Source: Sphingomonas astaxanthinifaciens DSM 22298 (GTDB lineage Bacteria; Pseudomonadota; Alphaproteobacteria; Sphingomonadales; Sphingomonadaceae). From it: DNA of 64,000 nucleotides. Under the pieces are notes generated by a model. It saw nothing but the letters and a program-made list of their open reading frames with translations, was not told the DNA's origin and ran no database searches. The DNA is taken from positions 248,001-312,000 of the forward strand of contig NZ_JONN01000001.1 of NCBI RefSeq assembly GCF_000711715.1, read 5' to 3'. A program made the position numbers and the translations under genes. Below, in pieces: positions 54,557-64,000 of the stretch. The first letter of the stretch is position 1. The number at the start of each line of letters is the position of its first letter.

Positions 54557-55112
54557 CTACTTTGCAAGCGGCTTGCGGATGGTTTCGTCGAGCGTGGCGA
54601 CGCGGATGCCGAACTTGTAGGCCTCGAGGCGGTTGAGGATGGTCCGACCGTCGGCTTGGAGCGCGAGCTGCTGGTGGATGCTGAGGCCGCTCGGAGTCGA
54701 ATAGGCGATATTGGCGCGAGCGCCCACCACGTCCATCACGACCATGCCTTTGGCGTCGGTCAGATTGCCGGTGTAGAAGCCATCCTTCCGGTCCTCGATC
54801 GTCCAGACCCGGGTGCGCTCGGGCTTGCTACCCTCCTTGATCCGCTGGACGAGACGAAGGCCGCGCGCCGTTCGCACCCCCTGGCTGTCGACCGTGACTC
54901 GTGACGACTTGCCGACGATCGGGTCGAGTAGCCCGGTGCCGCTGGTCGTGCCCTCGAAGAAGGCGATCGGGTCGAGGGGGGCGGGACCGGCGGGGAGGTC
55001 GGGACTGGCGCAGGCGGCGAGGAGGAGGAATGAAAGGGCCGTCGTCCCGGCGAAAGCCGGGACCTTGCGAGGGGAAGCGCTGCCCGAGGTCCCGGCCTTC
55101 GCCGGGACGACG

Positions 55113-55123
<11 letters not shown>
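54557..55123 (-). CDS. DUF3833-like lipoprotein with its 5' end replaced by a repeat pair
   Basis: The C-terminal 155 residues form a DUF3833-like domain ([54 protein letters not shown]) preceded by a lipobox (LLLAAC). There is no ATG, GTG or TTG between that lipobox and the acs stop: the frame instead runs through a REP-like palindrome pair (55041-55112), encoding [11 protein letters not shown] and VPAFAGTT, to a GTG at 55123 inside acs. The signal peptide core is unusually short as a result. Either the GTG start makes an odd lipoprotein or the gene has lost its start. The function of DUF3833 is unknown. Confidence 0.55.
55041..55112. repeat. Inverted pair of REP-like palindromes at the acs/DUF3833 junction
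   Basis: GTCGTCCCGGCGAAAGCCGGGACCTT (first unit, 55041-55066) is mirrored by GAGGTCCCGGCCTTCGCCGGGACGACG starting near 55086. They lie in opposite orientation about 22 nt apart, directly after the acs stop. This is the CCGG variant of the family, also seen at 63881. Confidence 0.85.
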
Positions 55124-56992
<1,869 letters not shown>

Positions 56993-56993
<1 letters not shown>

Positions 56994-58057
56994 CAGGCGG
57001 TGGGCTCCAGCGTGCTCATGTCGATCACGAAGCGGTAGCGGACGTCGCCCTTTTCCATCCGCTCCCAGGCGTGGTTGACCTCGTCCATGCGGATGGTCTC
57101 GACCTCGGGATAGAGCTGATGCTCGGCGCAGAAGTCGAGCATCTCGACGGTCTCGGGGACACCGCCCACGCCCGAGCCGCCGATGGCGCGGTTGTTGGAG
57201 ATGAGGAGGCCGCCGTGGATCGGGGGCAAGGGCTCGATCGCGCCGACGATCACCATCCGCCCGGCGCGGCGGAGCAGGCCGAGATAGGGCTGGACGTCGT
57301 GGCCGACGGGGATGGTGTCGAGGATGAAGTCGAACTTAGAGCGGGCGGCCTTCATCTGCTCCTTGTCGGTCGAAACGAGGACGTGATGCGCGCCGAGGCG
57401 CTGGGCCTCCTCGGCCTTGGCGGCGCTGGTGGTGATGGCGGTGACTTCGGCGCCCAATGCCGCGGCGAACTTGACGCCGAGATGGCCAAGGCCGCCGATG
57501 CCCGCGACCGCGACCTGCTTCCCGGGCGCGACATGCTCCTTGTACTGCCGGAGCGGCGACCAGCTGGTGATGCCGGCGCAGAGCAGGGGCGCGGCGCGGG
57601 CGGGGTCGAGATTCGCGGGAAGGCCGAAGACGAAATGCTCGCGGGTGATGATGTGGTCGGAATAGCCGCCGCAGGTGACCGAACCGTCGTGCCGGTCGGG
57701 GTGGCCATAGGTGTAGGTGGCGCCCTCGAGGCAGAATTGCTCCCAGCCGTCCTTGCATTCGCGGCACTGGAGGCAGCTGTCGACGATGGTGCCGACCGCG
57801 ACCGTGTCGCCGACCTTCACGCGGGTGACCTCGGGGCCGACCGCGGTCACCTCGCCGACGATCTCGTGGCCGGGAATGGCGGGGAGGCGCGGGGTGCCCC
57901 AGTCGCCGCGGCAATGGTGGAGGTCGCTGTGGCAGATGCCGGCGTAGGTGATCCGGATGGCGACGTCGTCGGGACGAAGGTCGCGACGTTCGAAGCGGAT
58001 CGGCTCGAGGGTCTGGCCGGGGGTGCGGGTGCCCCAGCCGAGGGCCTGGGTCGGCAT
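56993..58057 (-). CDS. Zinc-dependent, NADP-type alcohol dehydrogenase
   Basis: The 354-residue MDR protein has the catalytic zinc start [17 protein letters not shown], the structural-zinc cysteines [27 protein letters not shown], and the Rossmann loop [20 protein letters not shown]. The pattern matches the cinnamyl alcohol dehydrogenase/YahK-type branch, usually NADP-dependent and broad in substrate. The stop overlaps the acs ATG by 1 nt (TGATG), implying a common transcript and a link between aldehyde/alcohol and acyl-CoA steps. Confidence 0.93.
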
Positions 58058-58059
58058 GT

Positions 58060-58899
58060 CTATTCTCCTGCGCGGTCCAGCGTGCGCTGGGCCTGGATGA
58101 GGTGGGGTTTGTCGACCATTCGGCCGTTCACGCTCAACACGCCAGCCGAGGGATCGGCCGCAAAGGCGTCAACGATCGATCGCGCCAGAGCGATCTGTTC
58201 GTCGGTCGGCGAGAAGGCCTCGTTGATCGGGCCGACTTGCGCCGGGTGGATGGCGAGCTTGCCGGTGAAGCCGTCGCGGGCGGCGTCGAGCGCCTCCTCG
58301 ATCAGGCCGGGTTCGTCGCGGAAGTCGGCGAAGACGCCGTCGACCGGCTGGACCCCGGCGGCGCTGGCCCCGGCGAGGCAGAGCGTCCGGGCGAGCTGGT
58401 AGGGAAAGGTGAGGCGGCCCTTGCGGTCGGTCTTGGCCGCGGCGCCCAAGGCGGCGGACAGGTCCTCGGCGCCCCAGCTCATCGCGGCGAGGGGGCTGGA
58501 TTTGACGTCGCGGTAGGAGAGGAGGCCGAACAGCGAGGCGGCGGTCTCGGTGACGATGGCGTGGACCGGGATGTTGCCGGTGCGGTGCTGCAATTCGACG
58601 ATGTCGGCGCCGCTTTCGGCCTTGGGGAGGACGAGGCCGTGGATGTCGGCCTTGCCGAGGAGTTCGAGGTCGAGGCGATGCTCCTCGGTGCGAAGCGGAT
58701 TGATCCGGACCCACCATTGCGGACCGCCCGAGCGCGGGGCGAGCGACTTCAGGATGTCCCGGGCGCGGGCCTTTTCGGAAGCGGCGACGCTGTCTTCGAG
58801 GTCGAAGATGATGGCGTCGGCGCCGCTCTCGAGGGCCTTGCCGATCTTCTTCTCGCTGTCGGCGGGGACGAACAGCCAGGAGCGGGGCTGGCGGGTCAT
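58060..58899 (-). CDS. HpcH/HpaI-type CoA ester lyase (citrate lyase beta/malyl-CoA lyase-like)
   Basis: The 279-residue TIM-barrel enzyme begins MTRQPRSWLFVPADSEKKIGKALESGADAIIFDLEDSVAASEKARARD, with the family DLEDSV motif, then VRINPLRTEEHRLDLELL, PKAESGADI, TETAAS, AMSWGAEDLSAALG, and GKLAIHPAQVGPINEAFSP. Members cleave malyl-CoA, citramalyl-CoA or citryl-CoA. Coupled to a MaoC dehydratase by an ATGA overlap, the pair fits mesaconyl-CoA or methylmalyl-CoA chemistry (C4/C5 dicarboxylate or glyoxylate routes), which is inference. Confidence 0.92.
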   Translation of the reverse strand: MTRQPRSWLFVPADSEKKIGKALESGADAIIFDLEDSVAASEKARARDILKSLAPRSGGPQWWVRINPLRTEEHRLDLELLGKADIHGLVLPKAESGADIVELQHRTGNIPVHAIVTETAASLFGLLSYRDVKSSPLAAMSWGAEDLSAALGAAAKTDRKGRLTFPYQLARTLCLAGASAAGVQPVDGVFADFRDEPGLIEEALDAARDGFTGKLAIHPAQVGPINEAFSPTDEQIALARSIVDAFAADPSAGVLSVNGRMVDKPHLIQAQRTLDRAGE

Positions 58900-59351
58900 G
58901 CCGCGGGGCGCTTTTGGATGAGGGCGGTGCGCTTCATCTGGCAGACCAGCTGCTCGCGCTGGTTGAAGGCGCGATGCTCCCAGGTGACGAGGCCGGCGGT
59001 GGGCCGCGAATTGCTTTCGCGCAGGGCGATGCAGCCGCTTTCGAAGTGGAGCGTGTCGCCGATGAAGACGGGGCTGGGCAGGCGGACCTCGTCGAAGCCG
59101 AGATTGGCGACGAGGACCCCGGCGGTGGTGTCCTCGACCGAGGCGCCGACCAGCAGGCTGAAGGTGAAGCAGCTGTTGACCAGGATCCGGCCGAATTCGG
59201 TGTCCTTCGCGGCCTCGGCGTCGAGGTGCAACGGCTGCGGATTGTGGGTCAGCGTCGAGATCAGCAGATTGTCGGTCTCGGTGACGGTGCGGCGGAGGGC
59301 GTGGGTGACGGTCTGGCCGACTTCCCACTCGTCATAATAGCGTCCGGGCAT
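58896..59351 (-). CDS. MaoC-like acyl-CoA dehydratase
   Basis: The 151-residue hotdog-fold protein has the hydratase-2/MaoC pattern: MPGRYYDEWEVGQTVTHALRRTVTETDNLLI, the active-site region THNPQPLHLDAEAAKDTEFGRILVNSCFTFSLLVG, and FIGDTLHFESGCIALRES. It is coupled to the CoA ester lyase (ATGA), suggesting successive steps: hydration of an enoyl-CoA such as mesaconyl-CoA, then cleavage by the lyase. The substrate is not fixed by the sequence. Confidence 0.92.
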   Translation of the reverse strand: MPGRYYDEWEVGQTVTHALRRTVTETDNLLISTLTHNPQPLHLDAEAAKDTEFGRILVNSCFTFSLLVGASVEDTTAGVLVANLGFDEVRLPSPVFIGDTLHFESGCIALRESNSRPTAGLVTWEHRAFNQREQLVCQMKRTALIQKRPAA

Positions 59352-59373
59352 GGGGAGAGGCTTAGGCCGGGCC

Positions 59374-61671
59374 TCAGCCGATGAGAAGCCCCGCCATCGC
59401 CTCGGTGATCGCGTCGCCGTCGAGGCGATATTCGCCGTAGAGGTCGGGGAGGTTGCCGGTCTGGCCGAAGCGGTCGACGCCGAGCGGCGCGACCCGGTGG
59501 CCGAGGACGGCGCCGAGCCAGGAAAGCGAGGCCGGGGCGGCGTCGCACAAAGTGACGAGGCGCGCGGTGGGGGCAAGCTTCCCGAGGAGGGTCTCGACAT
59601 GGCTCGGCTGGCCGTGGCCGTGCCAGCGGCCCGCCTGTGCCCCGCTCCAGCCGCGGTGGAGGAGGTTGGGGCTGGTGACCGAGAGGAGGCCGAGGCCGGG
59701 GACGTCGGCGGCGAGCTCCTCATAGGCGGCAAGTGCCTCGGGCATGATCGCGCCCATGGCGACGATCGCCGCTTCGGCGTTGGCGCCGGGCTCGCGCAGC
59801 CAGTAGCTGCCGGCGAGCGCGTCGGCCTGCCAGGCATCGGAGGTGCGGGGCTCCTGCGCGATGCTGCGGGTCGAGAGGCGGAGGTAGGTGCTCTCGCCAT
59901 CCGGCGCGTCGATCAGGCGGAAGGCCTCGTGCATGAAGAGGGCGAGCTCGTCGGCGAAGGCGGGCTCGTAGTGGCGCAGGCCGGGCTGGCCGAGCGCGAT
60001 CAAGGGCGGATTGATCGACTGGTGCGCGCCGCCCTCGGGCCCGAGGGTCAGGCCCGACGGCGTGGCAACGAGGAGGAAGCGGGCGTCCTGGTAGCAGCCG
60101 TAGTTGAGGCTATCGAGGCCGCGGGCGATGAACGGATCGTAGAGCGTGCCGATCGGGATCAGGCGGTGCCCGAAGAGGTCGCCCGAGAGCCCGGCGGCGG
60201 CGAGCATCAGGAACAGGTTCGACTCCGCGATGCCGAGCTCGACATGCTGGCCGGCTTGGCGGGCGGCCCATTTCTGCGCGCTCGGGATCTTCGCTTCGGC
60301 GAAGACGTCGCGAATGCCGCGGCGGTGGAACAGGCCCCGGTTGTTCACGAAGGCGCCGAGGTTGGTCGAGACGGTGACGTCGGGCGAGGTGGTGAGGATG
60401 CGGTCGGCGAGGCCGTCGCCCGACTTGGCGAGGTCGAGGAGGATGCGCCCGAACGCGGCCTGCGTGCTCTGTTCGTCCCCGGTCGGGGTGGGAAGGGCGG
60501 GCACCTGCCAGCTGGTGAAGTTGCGCGGCTCCTTGTAGCGGCGGACCCTGGTTTGGTCGACCAGCGCCTGGACGTTCGCGCGGGCATTGCCGCCAAGGCC
60601 GGCGAGGGGCTCCCATTCCTGCCCCTCGGCGATGCCGAGGCCGTCGCGATAGGCGGCGAACTGGGTCGGGTTCATGAGGCCGGCGTGATTGTCCTTGTGG
60701 CCCGCGAAGGGCAGACCATAGCCCTTGACCGTCCACGCGATGAACATGGTCGGGACGTCGTCATTCGCGGCGGCGAAGGCTTCGGTCAGGCTGGCCATGC
60801 AATGCCCGCCGAGGTCGCTGAACAAAGCGGCGAGGGCGGCATCGTCATGGGCCTTGAGGAACGGCGCGGCGGCCTTGCCGAGGTCCTGCTCCAGCCGCGC
60901 GCGCCAGGCCGCGCCGCCCTGGTAGAGCAGCGCGCTGTGGTCGGCATTGGGGAGGGCTTCGAGCCACTCCTTGACCTTCGGCGCCGGGCCAAGGGCGGCG
61001 GCGAGGCGCTTGCCGTGGCGAAGCTCGACCACGCGCCAGCCGCAGGTCCGGAAGATGTCGTCGAAGCGCTCGAACATCCGGTCGGCGCTGGTCGCGTCGA
61101 GGCTTTGGCGGTTGTAGTCGACGATCCACCACAGGTTGCGGACGTCGTGCTTGTGCCCCTCGATGATGGCTTCGTAGATATTGCCTTCGTCCAGTTCGGC
61201 ATCGCCCATCAGCGCGACGAAGCGCCCGCGCCGGTCGGCCGGCAAGGCGTCGCGCGCCGACAGCCAGTCCTGAACGAGGCTGGCGAAGAGGGTGATGGCG
61301 ACCCCGAGCCCGACCGAGCCGGTGGAGAAGTCGACCGGGATCCGGTCCTTGGTCCGGCTGGGATAGCTTTGCGCGCCCTTGAAGCCGCGGAAATTCTCGA
61401 GGGTGCCGCGGTCCTGGCCGCCCAGCAGGTAGTGGATGGCGTGGAGGACGGGGCCGGCGTGGGGCTTGACCGCGACCCGGTCATTGGGGCCGAGCGCGTC
61501 GAAATAGAGGGCGGTGAGGATCGCGCTCATCGAGGCGCTCGAGGCCTGGTGGCCGCCGACCTTCAGCCCGTCGGCGCTGTCGCGGACGTGGTTGGCGTGG
61601 TGGATGACCCACGAGGCGAGGAAGCGGAGGCGTTCTTCGAGGGTCGCGAGGGCGGCGAGGTCGGTCATCAT
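59374..61671 (-). CDS. AceE-like transketolase family protein
   Basis: At 765 residues this TPP enzyme is about 100 residues longer than ordinary transketolase. The N-terminal half shows SSASMSAILTALYFDAL, NFRGFKGAQSYPSRTKDRIPVDFSTGSVGLG, and the TPP motif GDAELDEGNIYEAIIEGHKHDVRNLWWIVDYNRQSLD, then IAWTVKGYGLPFAGHKDNHAG. This layout is closer to homodimeric pyruvate dehydrogenase E1 (AceE) than to TktA. The C-terminal half carries HVELGIAESNLFLMLAAAGLSG. It is annotated as transketolase in relatives; the real substrate pair is uncertain. A REP pair follows upstream. Confidence 0.85.
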   Translation of the reverse strand: MMTDLAALATLEERLRFLASWVIHHANHVRDSADGLKVGGHQASSASMSAILTALYFDALGPNDRVAVKPHAGPVLHAIHYLLGGQDRGTLENFRGFKGAQSYPSRTKDRIPVDFSTGSVGLGVAITLFASLVQDWLSARDALPADRRGRFVALMGDAELDEGNIYEAIIEGHKHDVRNLWWIVDYNRQSLDATSADRMFERFDDIFRTCGWRVVELRHGKRLAAALGPAPKVKEWLEALPNADHSALLYQGGAAWRARLEQDLGKAAAPFLKAHDDAALAALFSDLGGHCMASLTEAFAAANDDVPTMFIAWTVKGYGLPFAGHKDNHAGLMNPTQFAAYRDGLGIAEGQEWEPLAGLGGNARANVQALVDQTRVRRYKEPRNFTSWQVPALPTPTGDEQSTQAAFGRILLDLAKSGDGLADRILTTSPDVTVSTNLGAFVNNRGLFHRRGIRDVFAEAKIPSAQKWAARQAGQHVELGIAESNLFLMLAAAGLSGDLFGHRLIPIGTLYDPFIARGLDSLNYGCYQDARFLLVATPSGLTLGPEGGAHQSINPPLIALGQPGLRHYEPAFADELALFMHEAFRLIDAPDGESTYLRLSTRSIAQEPRTSDAWQADALAGSYWLREPGANAEAAIVAMGAIMPEALAAYEELAADVPGLGLLSVTSPNLLHRGWSGAQAGRWHGHGQPSHVETLLGKLAPTARLVTLCDAAPASLSWLGAVLGHRVAPLGVDRFGQTGNLPDLYGEYRLDGDAITEAMAGLLIG

Positions 61672-61688
61672 TCGCGCCTAGCAAAGCT

Positions 61689-61764
61689 CGTCGTCCCCGC
61701 GAAGGCGCGGACCTCAGGAGATTTGCACGTCCTCGCCTTAGGTCCCCGCCTTCGCGGGGACGAG
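61689..61764. repeat. Inverted pair of REP-like palindromes upstream of the transketolase-like gene
   Basis: GTCGTCCCCGCGAAGGCGCGGACCT (61689-61713) and its mirror AGGTCCCCGCCTTCGCGGGGACGAGG (61740-61764) face each other about 26 nt apart, between the transketolase-like gene and the HxlR regulator. The first unit carries an internal mismatch (GCGCGG), unlike the other copies. Confidence 0.85.
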
Positions 61765-61775
61765 GTTCCGTTTCG

Positions 61776-62150
61776 TTAGGCCGCGACCGCCTCGTCGGCC
61801 GCGGCGTCGAAGCGGTGCTGGGCTTCGTGGATTGCCGCGATATTGGCGATCGCCCAGTCGGACAGGGCTTGGATCGGCTCGCGCAGCGAGTGACCGAGCG
61901 GGGTGAGGGCATAGTCGACCCTCGGCGGGATCGACGGAGTGACGGCGCGGCTGACGAGGCCGTCGCGCTCGAGGTTGCGCAGGGTGAGCGTCAGCATCCG
62001 CTGCGAGACGCTGGGGATTTCGCGGCGAAGCTCGTTGAAGCGGCGTGGCCCTTCGCCCAGCGTCGAGACGACCAGCACGGTCCACTTGTCGCCGATCCGG
62101 CTGAGCAGCGTGCTGATGGTTCGGCAGACGGGGCTGGTCGGGTCCTTCAT
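61776..62150 (-). CDS. HxlR-family transcriptional regulator
   Basis: The 124-residue protein has the HxlR winged helix: [83 protein letters not shown] single Cys near the N-terminus (PVCRTI) is where redox- or quinone-sensing members carry their sensor. It is divergent from the azoreductase gene, and the 142-nt gap holds a GTAT-N7-ATAC repeat. Regulation of the azoreductase by thiol- or quinone-reactive compounds is the natural proposal, by analogy with other HxlR/azoreductase pairs. Confidence 0.88.
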   Translation of the reverse strand: MKDPTSPVCRTISTLLSRIGDKWTVLVVSTLGEGPRRFNELRREIPSVSQRMLTLTLRNLERDGLVSRAVTPSIPPRVDYALTPLGHSLREPIQALSDWAIANIAAIHEAQHRFDAAADEAVAA

Positions 62151-62264
62151 GGCTCTTCTCTCCCGGTGGGGCACAGCATTGTTACCGCGCCACAAATTTG
62201 TTCGTCCCCCACAAAAAAGTGCGTTCTTGCGAGGCGTTTTAGGGCGGTTACTTAGGGTGCTCCG

Positions 62265-62279
62265 GTATCAAAACAATAC
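62265..62279 (+). promoter_or_regulatory. Candidate HxlR operator
   Basis: GTAT (62265-62268) and ATAC (62276-62279) form an inverted repeat with a 7-nt spacer, 14 nt before the azoR GTG and within the divergent promoter region. It is short, so binding by the neighbouring HxlR protein is a proposal only. Confidence 0.4.
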
Positions 62280-62292
62280 TAAGGAGACAATA

Positions 62293-62844
62293 GTGACTAT
62301 CCTTCAGCTCGACAGCAGCATCACCGGCGAGAACAGCGTCAGCCGCCAGCTCACCCGCTCGATTGTCGAGCGGCTGGTCGCGACCGCGCCGGGGACCGAG
62401 GTGATCCATCGCGACCTCGTCGCCGATCCCATTGACCACCTGACGCTGGGCGCCCTCGCCGATTCGAGCGTGCTCGACGAATTCCTCGCCGCCGACACCG
62501 TGGTGATCGGCGCGCCGATGTACAATTTCACCGTGCCGACGCAGCTGAAGGCCTGGCTCGACCGCGTGCTCGTGGCGGGCAAGACCTTCCGCTACACCGA
62601 AAATGGCCCCGAGGGGCTGGCCGGCGACAAGCGCGTGATCATCGCGCTGGCCCGCGGCGGTTTCTACGAAGTGGGTTCGCCGGCGAGCGCGCTCGAGCAT
62701 CTTGAGACCTATTTGCGCGGGGTGTTCGGCTTCATCGGCATCACCCCCGAGTTCGTCGCCGCCGACGGGATCGCGATGGGCCCCGAGCAGCGCGAGGCGA
62801 GCCTCGCTTCCGCGCTTGACGACACCGTGCGGCTTGCCGCCTAA
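62293..62844 (+). CDS. azoR: FMN-dependent NADH-azoreductase
   Basis: The 183-residue flavodoxin-like protein has [26 protein letters not shown], the FMN/substrate segment [53 protein letters not shown], and [20 protein letters not shown], the AzoR pattern. It reduces quinones and azo compounds by two electrons. The start is a GTG (62293) preceded by AAGGAG. Divergent HxlR suggests induction by electrophiles. It is followed by DoxX at a 34-nt gap, so the two may share a transcript. Confidence 0.93.
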   Translation: MTILQLDSSITGENSVSRQLTRSIVERLVATAPGTEVIHRDLVADPIDHLTLGALADSSVLDEFLAADTVVIGAPMYNFTVPTQLKAWLDRVLVAGKTFRYTENGPEGLAGDKRVIIALARGGFYEVGSPASALEHLETYLRGVFGFIGITPEFVAADGIAMGPEQREASLASALDDTVRLAA

Positions 62845-62878
62845 CCTCATGCACGACACCGACAGGAGCGCGACCATC

Positions 62879-63280
62879 ATGGCCAACGACCGACTTTCCG
62901 CTTCCGCCCCGCTCGCGCTCGGCGTGCTGCGGATCATGACCGGGCTATTATTCCTCGCCCACGGGACGCAGAAATTCCTGTCCTTCCCGGGTGGCGAGCG
63001 GGCGGGCTTCGGCTGGACCTTTGCCGGCCCGCCCGCCTACGCCGGGATCATCGAGCTGGTGACGGGGGTGCTGATCGCGCTCGGCCTGTTCACCCGCCCG
63101 GCGGCCTTCCTCGCCTCGGGGTGCATGGCGGTGGCCTATTTCATGGCCCACGCCCCGCAGAACTTCTTTCCCGTCAACAATGGCGGCGACGCGGCGATCC
63201 TCTACTGCTTCGTCTTCCTATACCTGGTCTTCGCCGGACCGGGCCGGCTGAGCCTCGACGCGGCCCGCCGCAGGGGCTGA
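62879..63280 (+). CDS. DoxX-family membrane protein
   Basis: The 133-residue protein has four hydrophobic segments: LGVLRIMTGLLFLAHGTQKFL, YAGIIELVTGVLIALGLF, AAFLASGCMAVAYFMAH, and GDAAILYCFVFLYLVFAGPG, the DoxX four-helix membrane fold. Such proteins are linked to thiosulfate:quinone or redox-stress systems. A CAGGAG ribosome-binding site precedes the ATG at 62879; a longer ATG (62849) is possible. It is downstream of azoR, consistent with a redox-stress unit, and convergent with the next gene. Confidence 0.88.
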   Translation: MANDRLSASAPLALGVLRIMTGLLFLAHGTQKFLSFPGGERAGFGWTFAGPPAYAGIIELVTGVLIALGLFTRPAAFLASGCMAVAYFMAHAPQNFFPVNNGGDAAILYCFVFLYLVFAGPGRLSLDAARRRG

Positions 63281-63281
63281 G

Positions 63282-63776
63282 CTAGCGGGCCTTGCCGCAC
63301 TTGCCGGCCTTCGCGACCGCGGCGGTCGGCTGCGGTGCGGCATAGGCCCAGGAAGAGATCTTCCAGCCTGCCTCGGTTCGGGCGAGGATGAAGGTCATGT
63401 GCCCGTCGGCCCCTTTGCGGACGCCGGCCTGCGTCATGCAATAGGTAGTGGGGAGCACGACATAGGCGCTGGTCCCGTCGCTCCCCGCCTGGACCGGGCG
63501 GCCGTAGGCCATGTGTCCGCCGCTGATCTTCTTCGCGGCGGAGTCCTTCGCATAGCTGTCGAGCCAGCGCTGGACCGAGCCTTGTCCGCTCCACTGATAG
63601 GGGGCGAATTCGTCGAGGATGACGGGATCGGCGGTGTGCGCGTCGATGAAGGCCTGGACGTTACCGGCGTTGAACTGGTCGAGGACGGTGGTGACCGCCT
63701 TGACCGCCTCGTCGGCGGGCGCGGCGGTGGCGCCGGTGCCGGCGAGCAGCGCGGCAAGTGCGAGCGATTTGAGCAT
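63282..63776 (-). CDS. Secreted NTF2/SnoaL-like protein
   Basis: The 164-residue protein has a signal peptide (MLKSLALAALLAGTGATAAPA) followed by a cone-like NTF2 fold: AVKAVTTVLDQFNAGNVQAFIDAHTADPVILDEFAPYQWSG, VQRWLDSYAKDSAA, HMTFILARTEAGWKISSWAYAA. It has a single Cys in the mature region at TTYCMTQ and another near the C-terminus (KCGKAR). No enzymatic residues can be assigned. The start chosen is the ATG at 63776 (MLKSLA), with a longer frame to 63872 that adds unlike-family residues. It converges on doxX, 1 nt away. Confidence 0.78.
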   Translation of the reverse strand: MLKSLALAALLAGTGATAAPADEAVKAVTTVLDQFNAGNVQAFIDAHTADPVILDEFAPYQWSGQGSVQRWLDSYAKDSAAKKISGGHMAYGRPVQAGSDGTSAYVVLPTTYCMTQAGVRKGADGHMTFILARTEAGWKISSWAYAAPQPTAAVAKAGKCGKAR

Positions 63777-63880
63777 GGTTGCTCCCCCTTGAGTTGCCGG
63801 TGACGGGCACAGGCGCGCGCTGGCGAGGCGCGGAGGCGGGCGAAATTTGCGCCCGGCGGGGGAGGCGGTCAAGCATGCTC

Positions 63881-63956
63881 GTCGTCCCGGCGAAGGCCGG
63901 GACGACGGGAGGCCGATGCGCTATTGCCTGAGGTCCCCGCCTTCGCGGGGACGACG
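63881..63956. repeat. Inverted pair of REP-like palindromes near the right end
   Basis: GTCGTCCCGGCGAAGGCCGGGACGAC (63881-63906) and AGGTCCCCGCCTTCGCGGGGACGACG (about 63931-63956) form two hairpins about 24 nt apart, downstream of a minus-strand gene that starts beyond the window. The first is the CCGG variant, the second the CCCC variant, so both versions occur in one pair. Confidence 0.85.
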
Positions 63957-63968
63957 CTGATGTGGCTG

Positions 63969-64000
63969 CTACGCCAGCAGCCGGAGCGGATTCTCGATCA
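63969..64000 (-). CDS. C-terminal end of an unidentified protein (partial)
   Basis: On the minus strand the last ten codons read IENPLRLLA-stop (stop at 63969-63971). The E-N-P-x-R-L ending resembles the C-terminus of amidohydrolase-type metal-dependent hydrolases. The fragment is too short to confirm, but a coding end here would explain the position of the repeat pair after it. Confidence 0.35.
   Translation of the reverse strand, partial: IENPLRLLA

Overview
The window is GC-rich and gene-dense. Its gene content and family flavour point to an alphaproteobacterium of the order Sphingomonadales (Sphingomonas-like): a cassette resembling the alphaproteobacterial gene transfer agent, DUF6456 and DUF6127 proteins, a large TonB-dependent receptor, glutathione metabolism (gor, gshB), a DUF484-XerC pair, and many short palindromic repeats carrying GTCCCCGC/GCGGGGAC arms. 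Assignment to order is inference from families, since no rRNA is present. Nearly every gene is packed head to tail with 1-4 nt stop/start overlaps (ATGA, GTGA, TTGA), so many operons are translationally coupled.

Layout. 1-4.2 kb: end of bioB, a small NTF2-like protein, a biotin-dependent acyl-CoA carboxylase alpha subunit, a short-chain dehydrogenase and CysQ. 4.2-7.3 kb: two regulators, a DUF6456 protein, tRNA-Val(TAC) and a Gln-rich hydrophilic protein. 7.4-8.7 kb: the rpsF-rpsR-rplI operon on the minus strand with a clear terminator. 8.9-12.3 kb: a stripped-down phage/GTA head module (portal, DUF6127, prohead protease, major capsid) in which the capsid gene is fused in frame to a DUF2793-like domain; terminase and all tail genes are missing. 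12.4-19.7 kb: an outer-membrane barrel protein with a proline/cysteine tail, alr, nth, dapB, a thioesterase, a sirtuin, and the lepB-rnc-era operon ending in a DUF7684-like gene. 19.8-26.4 kb: pgi, gor, an FAD oxidoreductase, a CaiB-type CoA-transferase and an aldo/keto reductase. 26.4-29.3 kb: sterol desaturase-like protein and the XpaC/TelA pair. 29.4-31.7 kb: a TadG-TadE-TadE cluster without the rest of a tad locus.

31.7-43.6 kb is mostly housekeeping: enoyl-CoA hydratase/isomerase, transaldolase-like aldolase, DUF484 and XerC, DedA, gshB, YraN, rsmI, an LpoA-like lipoprotein, hemW, rdgB, rph, and the heat-shock pair hrcA-grpE. 43.6-47.5 kb holds an FAD amine oxidase-like protein coupled to a TonB receptor that ends in almost the same proline/cysteine tail as the barrel protein at 12.4 kb. 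48-54.3 kb: acpP-fabF, mltG, an SH3-like protein, a MarR regulator, an M17 aminopeptidase and rimO. 54.5-61.7 kb: a damaged-looking DUF3833 lipoprotein gene, acetyl-CoA synthetase, a zinc alcohol dehydrogenase, a CoA-ester lyase with a MaoC dehydratase, and an AceE-like transketolase. 61.7-64 kb: a divergent HxlR regulator/azoreductase pair, DoxX, an NTF2-like protein and repeats.

The items most worth a second look are the capsid-DUF2793 fusion left by what appears to be one large deletion inside a GTA cluster, the shared tail module on two unrelated outer-membrane proteins, and a palindromic repeat pair that has replaced the start of a lipoprotein gene. No CRISPR array, insertion sequence, toxin-antitoxin pair or origin was recognised.
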